Part shown: positions 1 through 9,800 of the stretch, piece by piece | Layout: the number at the start of each line of letters is the position of its first letter | Position numbering within the stretch: the stretch's first letter is position 1 | Assembly (NCBI GenBank): GCA_903813345.2 | Contig: CAIIXF020000007.1 | Span: forward strand, 2,547,730-2,611,729 | Source: Owenia fusiformis | Taxonomy: Eukaryota > Annelida > Polychaeta > Sabellida > Oweniidae | Length of the DNA: 64,000 nucleotides | Direction of reading: 5' to 3' | Notes under the pieces: model-generated | The model's input: only the letters and a program-made list of their open reading frames with translations | What the model was told of the DNA's origin: nothing | Databases searched by the model: none | Position numbers and translations under genes: made by a program

Positions 1-180
1 GCATGTTTTATGTTTTACAGTTTATGTACAAATGGTACGTCCTAATTGTCAAGTGAACACTTTTTTTAGTGGAAGTGTAGGTAGAAAAAGGTCAGAGTGT
101 TCACCTGACAGGGCGGCCTATGTTAATGACTACATGGAAATCAAAGAAAGAAAAAGTTTGCAAAAAAATATCTATACTGT

Positions 181-340
181 ATATATGGTTAATATGTTCA
201 CAAGGGGAGTTGTCATTAGAGAGGTGTTCAGAGTTGTGTTCTCTAGAAGGCTGTTTACTAGAGTGGCCTCCAATCACTAGTCATGTTCTCTAGAGAGTTG
301 GTTTTACTGGAGTGACATTTACTAGGAAGTACAGTTCACC
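181..340 (+). repeat. Degenerate tandem repeat with GTGTTCACT-type units, left flank
   Basis: Short degenerate repeats around the words GTGTTCAC, ACTAGAG and GAGAGG. The same words reappear beyond the right DIRS edge at about 6098-6255, so the DIRS element landed in one repeat tract. No coding function is seen in the short frames that cross it. Confidence 0.55.
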
Positions 341-553
341 GTTCACTGAAGTGAAATGCTCATCATTTACAAGAGACTTGGAGTCTTCATCATAATAGAC
401 TTGTTCACTAACTCAGGTCTTGTGTATTTTGAGGTATTTAAAAAAACAATAAGAGTTAGCTTAATAAGAAATAGTAGTGCCATCTATATGATACAACACA
501 ATAAAAATGATTATATGAAAGAGATGTTTAAAGTAATTTCACACTCACTCGCT

Positions 554-672
554 CATAAGTTAGAACTTACAATGCTATTGGTCAAGGTGAACAGCCTTTT
601 TACGTATGAATGAATTCAAATTAATGAGCTACGTAATGCAGTAAACCTCGGCCTTATTCTTTCTGGCTGTCG
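554..672 (+). repeat. Left inverted terminal repeat of the DIRS element
   Basis: This stretch is the reverse complement of 5731-5848 with one small gap near the inner end. Outside the shared part, 535-553 is specific to the left edge and recurs, complemented, in the internal complementary region. It lies 140 bp upstream of the first ORF, so it probably also holds the promoter; no clear TATA box was identified. Confidence 0.85.
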
Positions 673-810
673 ACGAAGACACACGTTTAGTTACGAGATT
701 CAGTTTTTCATTTTTACACGTGCCTCGAAAACTAAAAAGATGGACGTTTTTCTCATTTGGACTTAGTTGTTCCTTTGAATTAGTGTTCAACAACTACTTA
801 TTTATTCAAT

Positions 811-3800
811 ATGGATAAACAAAATAGTCCAGTTAAGGGACGTCAAGGAAATAGCCCAGTCAAGGGGCCAACAACTGATAGCTCAGTGAAGGAGCAAAGG
901 AAGAAATCAACTTCAGGGAAAGAAGTAAGACCAAGTGGTTCTAAGGATATTGACTCTATTAGTGAAAACAGTGGTCATGAGTCTCCTGCTAGCATCTCAG
1001 ATGGTGATAATCATTCTGTAAGATCTTGGAATAACTACAAAATCCCTAAGAAAGTTGATTCAAAAGTTGACAATGTCAGAAGACGATCTAACAAATCAAA
1101 AAAGAGACCCCACTCTCATTCACGAAGCAAGTCAAGAAAGAAAGCTAAAACATCTCGCAAGTCAAAGTATGATTATGACAGTAGCAGTAGTAGCTCTTCT
1201 GACACTGATACTAGTTTTTCAAGCTATGAGTCAGCATCCTCTTCATGCTCTCAAAGTTGTTTCGATCCTCTCCATGAGGTAGAAAAGGAAAGATTCCATC
1301 TTGACAAAAACCAAGAGAAAGTGGTTTACAAATACTGGCGTAAGGAACTCATGTCAAAAAATGACGTTAAAAAACACATTTTAGATGAGTGTCCAAAGCC
1401 CACTTCCAAGGGTCTCAAACCATTGAAAAAAAATAGGAAAATTACCAAACTAATTAACAAACATGTAAATAATTATGACCAACAGTGGAAGGTTGTACAA
1501 GAGAAAATTGGTGACATCATGGGACCATTGTCCAAGTTATGGAATCTCATTGACATGGGCTCACATACAGCGGAGTTAGACATCGAGTACATTAAAAAAC
1601 TGCTCGACTCCACTGTAATCTTGGCAGGACAATCTAGCCAAATGATAACATATTACAGAAGATACAATTTTCTCAACCCTTTGTTTGGGTACAATAAAAC
1701 TGACACAAAAGAGTTTATTGAAGAGAACAAGAAAAACTTTCGCAAAGACTTGGACACAGATGAGTTGATAGGCAATAAAGTCTATAAAGAATTGATAAAT
1801 TCAAGTAAAGCAGCAAAAGAAATTGAAACCTTAAAAAAGTTGCTGCCAAAAAGAAACAGGCGCTTTCAGAACAACCCCTCTAACGCAAACAGTTACCAAG
1901 GTAGAGGGGGATTCAGAAGAGGTAACAATTCAAACTACTCCAACAAAGGAAACAGAAGTACAGCATATGGCTCCTCAAACAGAGGACGCAGAAATTCTAC
2001 CAACACTGGTGGACAAGGAACCAATGCCAAACAAAGGTATGTGCATTTCTTCTTCACAAAATCAAAAAGAAGTATTAGTTCAAATCCAACCATGGGAGCT
2101 CGATACAAAAAAGGTACATCTATTGGTGAAACAATTAAACATGTTTCCAATACCAAATCACCCAATCCCAGTAGGGGGAAGGCTAGCTTTGTTTCAAACA
2201 AATTGGGAAAAAATAACAAGCGATCTCGAAATTCTAGGCATCGTCTCGGGTTATCATCTGGAGTTTTCAGAAACACCAGTACAAAGGCAAAATGTCAATA
2301 TGACAAAGCTGAGTCCAGAAATAGAAAAGGAGGTATACACTTTACTGGAAAAAAATGCAATCGAAAAGGTAGATTTTCCAAATCAAGCTCAATTTCTGAG
2401 TCATATATTTCTCAGGGAGAAGAAAGACGGATCAATGAGACCCGTCCTAAATCTAAAACCGCTAAATGCATTTGTGACTTACAAACATTTCAAAATGGAA
2501 ACGCTTCCAATGCTAAAAGAATTGATTCAAAAAGAGGATTTCTTCTTGAAGCTCGACATGCGCGATGCTTATTTTGTGATTCCCATCGCAGCGCAGCATC
2601 GGAAATTCCTCCGATTTCAGATCAAAAACAATCTATACCAAATGACTTGTCTGCCATTCGGACTGGGATCTGCCCCGAGGGTGTTCACCAAGTTATTGAA
2701 AGTACCAATGGCAATCCTAAGAAAGATCGGGATCAAACTAATTATATTTCTCGACGACATATTGATCATAAACGACAATCCAGAGACTCTTCTTTGCCAT
2801 CTACACACAGCAATTTTCCTCTTGACCCACCTAGGGTTTCTAATAAACTGGGAAAAATCAATTCTAGTCCCGTCAAAACAGATCGAATATCTGGGGTTTC
2901 TCATAAATTCAGAAACAATGGAACTAAAACTCCCACAAGGGAAAGTCAATGCAATAAAGGAAAAATGTCAACATATGGCAAGTCTAAAAGAAACGTCTGT
3001 AAGAGATCTAGCCAGCATAATCGGAAAATTATCGGCATCGGCAACGGGAGTCCTTCCGGCCCCCCTTCACTACCGTCACTTACAAATGTCAAAGACAAAA
3101 GCCCTAATAAAAGGAAATCTCTCTTATGCAACCAAAATGATTGTAACGCCAGAAATAAAAAGAGAACTTCTTTGGTGGGTTTCAGAAATAGACAATTACA
3201 ACTCAAAACCAATAAAAATCCCAGAACCAAATCTCATAATATCAACAGACAGCAGCAAAACAGGTTGGGGGGCGGAATGTCAGGGAGAAACCATCCAGGG
3301 GAAATGGAGCCCTCAAGAGAGGGAAAATCACATCAATTACCTAGAATTGAAAGCAGTTCTATTTGCACTCAATGTATTCACAAAGAATCTGCAATGCATC
3401 CATGTTCATGTTCGAACAGACAATGTTTCAACCATGACTCACATAAACAAAATGGGGGGAACTCACTCAGTGAACCTTGTCAATCTCACGAAAGAGATAT
3501 TCAACTTTTGCATATCAAAAAAGATCACTCTTACTGCCGAATTTCTACCGGGGAAAATGAACACTCTGGCAGATCAAGCCTCCAGATTGTTCAAGGACGC
3601 TTCAGACTGGTCTCTGAACAATCAAATATTCAATCAAATTCAAAAAATTTGGGGGAATGTGCAAATGGACCTGTTCTCCAATCGACTGAATGCAAAGACA
3701 AAGCATTATGTCAGTTGGAAACCAGATCCACATGCGATTGCAACAGACGCGTTTACAATCAGCTGGAAAGAGAAGTTGCATTACAGCTTTCCACCGTTCT

Positions 3801-4980
3801 GCCTTATCAATCGTGTAATCTCAAAGATTCGGAGGGAAAAAGCGGAAATGATTTTGATAACACCAACTTGGCACACACAGCCATGGTGGCCTCTGCTACT
3901 GGAACTTTCAATAGAAAATCCAATTCTCCTTCCATCATTTCCAAATCTGTTAACATCCCCAGAAAGTCAACCACATCCTCTAATTCTCGAGAACAACCTC
4001 ACTCTAGCGGCATGGAGAGTCTCAGGGAACATTACTCTGCAAAAGGGTTTTCTGAAAAATCTACCGATTTGTTACTCAAATCCAGAAAAAAGGGTACATC
4101 AAAAGCTTACAATGGGCCCTGGGAAAAGTGGGTTAGCTGGTGTGAGGGAAAATCGATTGATCCATTTCAGTCATCTGTGGCCACTATAGCAGACTTTCTA
4201 TCACACATGTTTTCAGAAGGTAAGGAATATTCTACTTTGAATATTTTCAGATCTGCAATTTCAGCATATCATCCCCCCATAGATGGTGCTAAGGTAGGAC
4301 AACATCCTATTATTTGTAATCTGCTCAAAGGCATGTTCAACTCCAGGCCTCCATTACCAAGATATGAAGACACTTGGGACGTTGATATTATTCTCCGTCA
4401 CATCAAAACCCTTGGAGAGAATAGCTCACTTACTAGGAAAGATTTATCTCATAAACTTGCCATCCTTATGGCGCTGAGTAGTGCATGTAGAGGCTCTGAA
4501 CTACACAGAATTAACCCTTCAAAAATGTCAGATAAAGGTGTGGAAATTGTTTTTTATCTAGATGGAACAGGTAAGACATCTACACCTTCTGATCCACAGA
4601 ACATTCTGAGTTTTCAAGAATTTTCCCACAATTCCAAAATTGATGTTTTAACATGCATCAGGGCATATTTGAATGCCACTGTCTCATTCAGGAAATCCGA
4701 GCAACAGAAAGGTAAACTTTTCCTTTCTATTACCAAACCTCATAATCCAGTTTTACCATGTACAATAGCTAACTGGATAAAATGCATCATGGCTGAGGCA
4801 GGTATTGATGTCTCAAAATACAAAGCCCATTCAACCAGGTCTGCAGCAACATCGAAGGCCAGTAGTTGTGGTTTCTCCACCAGTCAAGTCATTAAGGTGG
4901 CTAACTGGTCAAATGCAAAAACATTTTTCAAATTCTATAAAAGACAAACAGCATCTTTCTCAGAACTAGTACTGAATTAA
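811..4980 (+). CDS. DIRS ORF1: Gag-like protein in one open frame with the recombinase
   Basis: One ATG-to-stop frame of 1389 codons. The first ~410 codons look like a real Gag-like protein: a Ser/Lys/Arg-rich start with SR-type and poly-Ser tracts (about residues 1-155), a mixed helical region (about 155-350), then an Asn/Gly/Arg-rich tail with RGG-like pieces (about 350-410), plausible for RNA binding. No zinc knuckle is seen. The middle third (about 2050-4010) overlaps the RT-RNase H gene in another frame; its Ser/Lys/Asn-heavy, domain-free translation looks like a shadow of that gene. The last 322 codons are the recombinase, annotated separately. Whether a single 1389-residue protein is made is unknown. 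More likely Gag ends early in practice and the recombinase is produced by internal initiation or another recoding step. The start at 811 is the first ATG of the frame and precedes the Gag-like composition. Confidence 0.7.
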   Translation: MDKQNSPVKGRQGNSPVKGPTTDSSVKEQRKKSTSGKEVRPSGSKDIDSISENSGHESPASISDGDNHSVRSWNNYKIPKKVDSKVDNVRRRSNKSKKRPHSHSRSKSRKKAKTSRKSKYDYDSSSSSSSDTDTSFSSYESASSSCSQSCFDPLHEVEKERFHLDKNQEKVVYKYWRKELMSKNDVKKHILDECPKPTSKGLKPLKKNRKITKLINKHVNNYDQQWKVVQEKIGDIMGPLSKLWNLIDMGSHTAELDIEYIKKLLDSTVILAGQSSQMITYYRRYNFLNPLFGYNKTDTKEFIEENKKNFRKDLDTDELIGNKVYKELINSSKAAKEIETLKKLLPKRNRRFQNNPSNANSYQGRGGFRRGNNSNYSNKGNRSTAYGSSNRGRRNSTNTGGQGTNAKQRYVHFFFTKSKRSISSNPTMGARYKKGTSIGETIKHVSNTKSPNPSRGKASFVSNKLGKNNKRSRNSRHRLGLSSGVFRNTSTKAKCQYDKAESRNRKGGIHFTGKKCNRKGRFSKSSSISESYISQGEERRINETRPKSKTAKCICDLQTFQNGNASNAKRIDSKRGFLLEARHARCLFCDSHRSAASEIPPISDQKQSIPNDLSAIRTGICPEGVHQVIESTNGNPKKDRDQTNYISRRHIDHKRQSRDSSLPSTHSNFPLDPPRVSNKLGKINSSPVKTDRISGVSHKFRNNGTKTPTRESQCNKGKMSTYGKSKRNVCKRSSQHNRKIIGIGNGSPSGPPSLPSLTNVKDKSPNKRKSLLCNQNDCNARNKKRTSLVGFRNRQLQLKTNKNPRTKSHNINRQQQNRLGGGMSGRNHPGEMEPSREGKSHQLPRIESSSICTQCIHKESAMHPCSCSNRQCFNHDSHKQNGGNSLSEPCQSHERDIQLLHIKKDHSYCRISTGENEHSGRSSLQIVQGRFRLVSEQSNIQSNSKNLGECANGPVLQSTECKDKALCQLETRSTCDCNRRVYNQLEREVALQLSTVLPYQSCNLKDSEGKSGNDFDNTNLAHTAMVASATGTFNRKSNSPSIISKSVNIPRKSTTSSNSREQPHSSGMESLREHYSAKGFSEKSTDLLLKSRKKGTSKAYNGPWEKWVSWCEGKSIDPFQSSVATIADFLSHMFSEGKEYSTLNIFRSAISAYHPPIDGAKVGQHPIICNLLKGMFNSRPPLPRYEDTWDVDIILRHIKTLGENSSLTRKDLSHKLAILMALSSACRGSELHRINPSKMSDKGVEIVFYLDGTGKTSTPSDPQNILSFQEFSHNSKIDVLTCIRAYLNATVSFRKSEQQKGKLFLSITKPHNPVLPCTIANWIKCIMAEAGIDVSKYKAHSTRSAATSKASSCGFSTSQVIKVANWSNAKTFFKFYKRQTASFSELVLN
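1967..4189 (+). CDS. DIRS reverse transcriptase-RNase H
   Basis: A 740-residue protein in the +1 frame relative to the Gag/recombinase frame. It copies the element RNA into DNA. Seen: RT fingers/palm with LDMRDAY (catalytic Asp about 197), LPFGLGSAPRVF (about 229-240) and the FLDD box (about 261-264). RNase H follows with Asp 428, Glu 460, Asp 485 and Asp 536 in the expected order. The C-terminal part (about 565-700), with DLFSNRLN and FPPF, is a segment common in DIRS elements that may correspond to the methyltransferase-like region; that link is inference. The first ATG lies inside the Gag frame, so expression needs +1 frameshifting or internal initiation. The end overlaps the recombinase start at 4012 by about 180 bp. 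No stop or missing catalytic residue was seen. Confidence 0.9.
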   Translation: MAPQTEDAEILPTLVDKEPMPNKGMCISSSQNQKEVLVQIQPWELDTKKVHLLVKQLNMFPIPNHPIPVGGRLALFQTNWEKITSDLEILGIVSGYHLEFSETPVQRQNVNMTKLSPEIEKEVYTLLEKNAIEKVDFPNQAQFLSHIFLREKKDGSMRPVLNLKPLNAFVTYKHFKMETLPMLKELIQKEDFFLKLDMRDAYFVIPIAAQHRKFLRFQIKNNLYQMTCLPFGLGSAPRVFTKLLKVPMAILRKIGIKLIIFLDDILIINDNPETLLCHLHTAIFLLTHLGFLINWEKSILVPSKQIEYLGFLINSETMELKLPQGKVNAIKEKCQHMASLKETSVRDLASIIGKLSASATGVLPAPLHYRHLQMSKTKALIKGNLSYATKMIVTPEIKRELLWWVSEIDNYNSKPIKIPEPNLIISTDSSKTGWGAECQGETIQGKWSPQERENHINYLELKAVLFALNVFTKNLQCIHVHVRTDNVSTMTHINKMGGTHSVNLVNLTKEIFNFCISKKITLTAEFLPGKMNTLADQASRLFKDASDWSLNNQIFNQIQKIWGNVQMDLFSNRLNAKTKHYVSWKPDPHAIATDAFTISWKEKLHYSFPPFCLINRVISKIRREKAEMILITPTWHTQPWWPLLLELSIENPILLPSFPNLLTSPESQPHPLILENNLTLAAWRVSGNITLQKGFLKNLPICYSNPEKRVHQKLTMGPGKSGLAGVRENRLIHFSHLWPL
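4012..4980 (+). CDS. DIRS tyrosine recombinase (C-terminal domain of the ORF1 frame)
   Basis: A 322-residue recombinase counted from the in-frame ATG at 4012. It would join the circular cDNA to the chromosome, replacing the DDE integrase of LTR elements. Seen: an N-terminal SAM-like core-binding stretch (about residues 15-110), then the catalytic set Arg 160 (ACRGSELHR), His 273 and Arg 276 (HSTR), Trp 299 at the third histidine position, and nucleophile Tyr 309 (FKFYKR). All are present and in order. The frame is continuous with the upstream Gag-like frame, so this could be a domain rather than a separate start; ATG 4012 is a convenient boundary, not a proven one. Confidence 0.88.
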   Translation: MESLREHYSAKGFSEKSTDLLLKSRKKGTSKAYNGPWEKWVSWCEGKSIDPFQSSVATIADFLSHMFSEGKEYSTLNIFRSAISAYHPPIDGAKVGQHPIICNLLKGMFNSRPPLPRYEDTWDVDIILRHIKTLGENSSLTRKDLSHKLAILMALSSACRGSELHRINPSKMSDKGVEIVFYLDGTGKTSTPSDPQNILSFQEFSHNSKIDVLTCIRAYLNATVSFRKSEQQKGKLFLSITKPHNPVLPCTIANWIKCIMAEAGIDVSKYKAHSTRSAATSKASSCGFSTSQVIKVANWSNAKTFFKFYKRQTASFSELVLN

Positions 4981-5006
4981 ATATTAAGGTAATATACTTT
5001 AAACTA

Positions 5007-5116
5007 GCATTGTAAGTTCTAACTTATGAGCGAGTGAGTGTGAAATTTTTAATTTCACAAGAGATCTCGCCAGTGAAATTGTAATTTCACGAGCGAGATC
5101 ATAAGTTAGAACTTAC
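5007..5116 (+). repeat. Internal complementary region of the DIRS element
   Basis: The first part (about 5007-5045) is the reverse complement of the left edge (about 535-575). The second part (about 5042-5116) is the reverse complement of the right edge (about 5830-5904). Side by side they form the bridge known in DIRS elements as the template that closes the two cDNA ends into a circle. Its position 30-140 bp after the recombinase stop is normal for the group. The match to both edges is what fixes the element boundaries. Confidence 0.88.
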
Positions 5117-5730
5117 ATCACTCCCTCCTCACCCTCCCTGTTAAATTAATATTTAATTTGTTCATTATATATTTCCAGGACCTGAAGAGTAGGTGTTGGA
5201 CCAGTTGTGGAGTTGTCTTCCGAGGATCGAGGAGATTCGAAGAACATTTTCTTCAATGACACTAATGGAACTAATATGTTTCACTTAGACTTACTAATCA
5301 CGCAGTTATTAGGATAAGAAGACTTAGTATATTACTTCACTCAGTGGAGAATTAACTTAGACCCCACACGAAGTGAGAGGACAGTTTTATTTGAATTATC
5401 AGAACCGTCAGTTGCTGACTATTTTAATTTCTTCACAAGCAGTGAATGTTTGACTCACAAGAAGTGAGATCACAAGTTTATCTTACTGGAGTAATCTTCA
5501 TATTAAGTGAATGTTGTCTCAAAGTCATGAGAACAATAAGCAATAATGACTATGATTTATTATGGAGGAATTTTTCTTCAACAATAGTGGAAATTTGGTC
5601 TCACAAGTAATGAGATCACTGAATTGAGTAAGAATTCCGCATATTTGTAACTCACAAGGATTTAAATATACCATGGTTAATATTAAGGATGCGTTATTTA
5701 ATTTACATCATACCAAACTGTTAGTGTGTG

Positions 5731-5904
5731 TCCGACAGCCAGGAATAAGGCCGAGGTTTACTGCATTACGTAGCTCATTAATTTGAATTCATTCATACGT
5801 AAAAAGGCTGTTCACCTTGACCAATAGCATTGTAAGTTCTAACTTATGATCTCGCTCGTGAAATTACAATTTCACTGGCGAGATCTCTTGTGAAATTAAA
5901 AATT
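5731..5904 (+). repeat. Right inverted terminal repeat and right edge of the DIRS element
   Basis: 5731-5848 is the inverted copy of the left terminal repeat. 5849-5904 is an extension specific to the right edge, with its own small dyads, and it recurs complemented in the internal region. The stretch between the internal region and this repeat (about 5117-5730) has no ORF. Confidence 0.85.
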
Positions 5905-6097
5905 GTGCAATACGATTTGGTGCATTTGATTAATTGAGATTGTATTTTTGTGTATTGTAGAATTTACTGTATTTAAATGTCTTGTAGTGTATTGTACAGC
6001 CATGTTTATCTGTATTGAATGAATATAGAAAAGTGTGACCCTTATCAGGACTTACACATTTGTCTTTTGTTTTATTTGATATTACAGTAATCACCTG

Positions 6098-6255
6098 TAT
6101 AAAGTGAACACAAAGTGTTCATTGTAGATAGGTGTTCACTACAGAGAGGGGATTTTATACAAGTATCCATGCAAAACGTGTCTTGAAGTGGTGTTAACTT
6201 GCTAAACACAGGTGTTCACTAGAGAGAGGTGTTCACTAAGACAGGTTTCACTGTA
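6098..6255 (+). repeat. Degenerate tandem repeat with GTGTTCACT-type units, right flank
   Basis: Continuation of the tract at 181-340, with units such as AGGTGTTCACTAGAGAGAGG separated by diverged spacers. It supports a single pre-insertion repeat locus split by the DIRS element. Confidence 0.55.
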
Positions 6256-6571
6256 TATGTTTTAGAATTGCTCGTCTAGCATAACCCAATCAAAAATAAA
6301 CATCAAAATGACCTGTTATTTGCACCATCATAATTTGGTACAGATGTTTTATCCTGTTGAATTCAATGCTTTTCCCAGTAAACAATATCAGTAATGTTTG
6401 GAGTATTTTTGAAGGTTTTGAATTTTCTGATCAATTTTGAAGTTTTTGAAAGAGTTTCATTTATATTGGTGTATTTTTGGCTCAGGCGGGTATGATTTGC
6501 CTTATTAAAAAAGGAGGTGCAATTTATAAAGTGCATTTGGCAAAGTTAGATTATTTCGCTTCTACTAATAT

Positions 6572-6882
6572 CACCGGCGATTCACTCGATTACGCTGGTT
6601 GTTCGTTTCGGTAACAAAATGTCGGAACCTCGAAGGTATAACCGTTTCTGAAGTTCCGTTTACGTAGTGAGGTATTCAGTAAATCAACGATTCTGTGGTC
6701 TCGTGAACTATTTGTTCGCAAACATAAACATTTTCCTAGCTATAGACATATGATACTGACACATGACACATAGAAATATCACAGGAATTTTGCCTACAAC
6801 GCGCGGAAGAAGAAAAAAATAATCGCACATTCGAGGTTCCGACATTTTGTTACCGAAACGCCAATCGAGCGGATCACCAGTG
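6572..6882. mobile_element. MITE-like element, 311 bp, with TAATAT flanks
   Basis: Inverted ends of about 55-60 bp: the left begins CACCGGCGATTC and the right, read inward, begins CACTGGTGATCC. Both continue into a shared block around TTTCGGTAACAAAATGTCGG. The word TAATAT stands directly outside both ends (6566-6571 and 6883-6888), as a target duplication should. There is no ORF inside. The family is not identified from the ends alone. Confidence 0.65.
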
Positions 6883-6889
6883 TAATATA

Positions 6890-9800
6890 TGCGGTCTCAA
6901 CGTAACAACATTATTATTCAGATGACATGGATCAGTTAAGTGTGGTAATGAACGATGTCATCGTAATATCGTATATTATGCAATTGTGAAATATTTCATG
7001 TCAAAGTAATTACACTTTTTCAATGGAACAATATAGGAAATGAATGATTCACTCGACGGAGTTTGTTAAAGAAAGTAGCACTTCATCTGCTTGGGCATTC
7101 ATTCATTTTGATAGATAGGTGATGAGGTAACATTAAATAAATATTAAATACATTTAGTATTCACTTCCTCCAACCCCAGGCAGCGGGAGCATTTTCTAAC
7201 CTTTGAAACGATATTCTGGATCGTGTAGCTTGCCATTATAGGACCCTAAAAGTCTGTACTATCCATTGGAACCACGAATTCAGATCTCTCCAAAGCGTTA
7301 GCTAGGTAAAAAGGGGCTCTGGTGAATCAGAATGGTAACTTACCCATTTTGTTGGATGCCAACACGTGACTTTGTAATGGTTGTTTCTGCTCATTCATTT
7401 TGTACTATTTCAATAGTGACTTTGCTCGGTATGGTACAAGAAAGGCGAGGCATCGCCAAATCTTACAGAAAACTATTTTTCTGACATCCTTTTATAGATT
7501 GAAACTTAAATAACAAAATGATTTAGTTTCGCAATATTTCGATTTATAAGTAACGTGTAAATCTTTCTTGCAACTTTTAATTGAAAATGAAATTGGCTCA
7601 CTCTGTATAGCTATGAAGATTTTACCCAAAGCTATCATGAGTAACTATCGTTTTTCACATTTGCTTGTCAGTCTTAGACAATGTTACCGTTGCATGTTGC
7701 CTATACTGATTTCAATATAAATATTTGATTTTGCAACTCTAAACCAAGTTAGCAGGAAATGGGATGATTTTGTTGATTAAACTTGATTAATGCCGCACGA
7801 AATCTATAATTACTATAATTAAGCATCTTGGAAATAAACATACTAAATATGTTGTTTGGGTTATATTTTTGCTTCCGACTGTACCCAGGACTGGGGGTAG
7901 ACCTACATGCATATTAAAGCACCATCGAGCTAACGCTAACTGTAATACAATAGAAATGAACATGTATTCAACTTTTTCGTATTTGACAAAACATTAAGGT
8001 ACAGATGTTACTATATTACATCCGACTCAAATCTTCAAAAATTGTTATTTAAACAATACCCAGTAAGAAATGACGGTCTCTCTCTCGAATCAGATTGCCT
8101 CCTCGTGTTTTCGACGTCATTACCGCATCACTTTATAAAAAGTGGATTACGCAACTCTTCACATTTCCTATTAAATGTAAACTAAACAGACATTCAATTT
8201 GGTATTCTGTTCCATCGATACCACATTTTTTCTCCAAATAAAATACACATTCTTTCGCTAGCTGTTATTAAATAAGCTATTTACACCAGTATCGTACTGT
8301 TTTAATTCCCAGAGTGAGTTTCTTGCCACGTTCATGAGTTGGGATGCCCCAAAATGTGATCGTGCTGTCTGTATCAAGTCCCAATTGATCACCGAATAGT
8401 TTTTTTTAATGTCAAGTTGTTCTGATAAACTTGTATTTATTGCATTTATCAACATTATAGCACAATTTGTAGAACTTTTTGAATGACTAATTCTCTAAAA
8501 AATAAACAAAAGTTAAAAGAACACATTAATTTGCTCAAATATTGTATTTCACACTAGTGAATCACAAAATGCTAAATGGTTGCTAAGGTAAACTCAGTCT
8601 CAAAAGCTTTAGAGTCAAATAACTTTTTAGGTATTTTGATGTTGTAATTATTCAAAATCGTGACAGTTACTATTAAAACTATATAGTAAAATAGGGCTTA
8701 ACAGGGACATGCAATCGTTTAAGAGATTCGATATCTTCTCAAAACAACCAAGAAAATAAACCAAAAAATAAATCATGTCAGGCGTGGTATTTTGTGTGTG
8801 TGATTTAGAAGTATTCTGTTATTAAGGTAACTAGAGTCTCGCATGCTCGGGGACATTTCTTTTAAGTTGAGAAGGTGGTGATATGGATTTGACCTTTAAA
8901 AATAATGCAATTTTATAACAAACATACTCTTTGGATAATGCAATAGCTAATGGTGGCATTTTGACGATTGATTCTTTCATATGAACGAGTAATAAATCAT
9001 ATAAGATGAACCCATCGGAGTATTTATCTAAATAGCGGAAGAACAACGCAATGATCAGATGATTGAAGATGAGAAATGGAGAGATGAAAGTGACGCAACC
9101 AGTGAAACAGTTCACCGTACATCGCTAGACTCTCTTGAACTGAACAACGAAAGAGAAGATGATTTCAGAGGGAATTGAAATGTGATCGATAGAGGTAAAT
9201 CAAGCATGGGTATTTGTACTTTCAGTTAGTGCACTCACTGTGGCACTTGTATAGTGTAATGCTCCCAGGTTATCGATATTCGAATTCCAAGCTCCAAACC
9301 TTGTATAAGATGATTATATTCTATCTTGTATATCGTCTTGTAATGAACGATCAATCTATCAGTATATCACCAAAACATAAAGTGTTTTAAAGGTGTTAAG
9401 TCATTATGTTTAAGAGTAGGTACAGAGATTGCCCAGGGTAGCATGGACTTCTTCAACAAATGTCATTATATTAATTTGACAAATACGTTTGGCTGTATAT
9501 GCGGTTATGCTGTTTCAACTCACAATAATAATGTTGTGATAAAAGGCGATGAATACCTAAACAATCTCAAAAGCCTTTAAACATACGCAATCACAACTGA
9601 AATTGATATAAACAATTTGTTTTAAGAAGCCAAAAGAAATAAGCCCCAATCGCGTGCATTTTGCATTCTTACTTGTAGGTCTCGTTGTTTATCCTTATTA
9701 ACGTAAATTACGGTTTGATGCAATAATGCCATTCAGTAGTAATTAGATTTCCAGAGATCAATTGTTCTGCTATAACATAGAAATAGCACTATGATTCCTA

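Larger units (their letters stand above)
535..5904 (+). mobile_element. DIRS-type tyrosine-recombinase retrotransposon, apparently complete
   Basis: A 5.37-kb element whose parts all match the DIRS group. Seen: overlapping frames for a Gag-like protein, RT-RNase H and a tyrosine recombinase; inverted termini (about 554-672 against 5731-5848); and a segment at 5007-5116 that joins the complement of the left edge to the complement of the right edge. Known of the family: that internal complementary region lets the RNA be copied into a circle, which the recombinase inserts without target duplication; I see no duplication here. The edges 535 and 5904 are inferred from where similarity to the internal region stops. 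No frame is broken and all recombinase and RNase H key residues are present, so it may be active or recent. The surrounding DNA on both sides carries the same GTGTTCACT-type repeat, showing the insertion split an older repeat tract. Confidence 0.9.

Noticed and set aside
1935-3230. Minus-strand ORFs across the DIRS element
   Set aside because: Antisense shadows of the RT-RNase H gene without domains.
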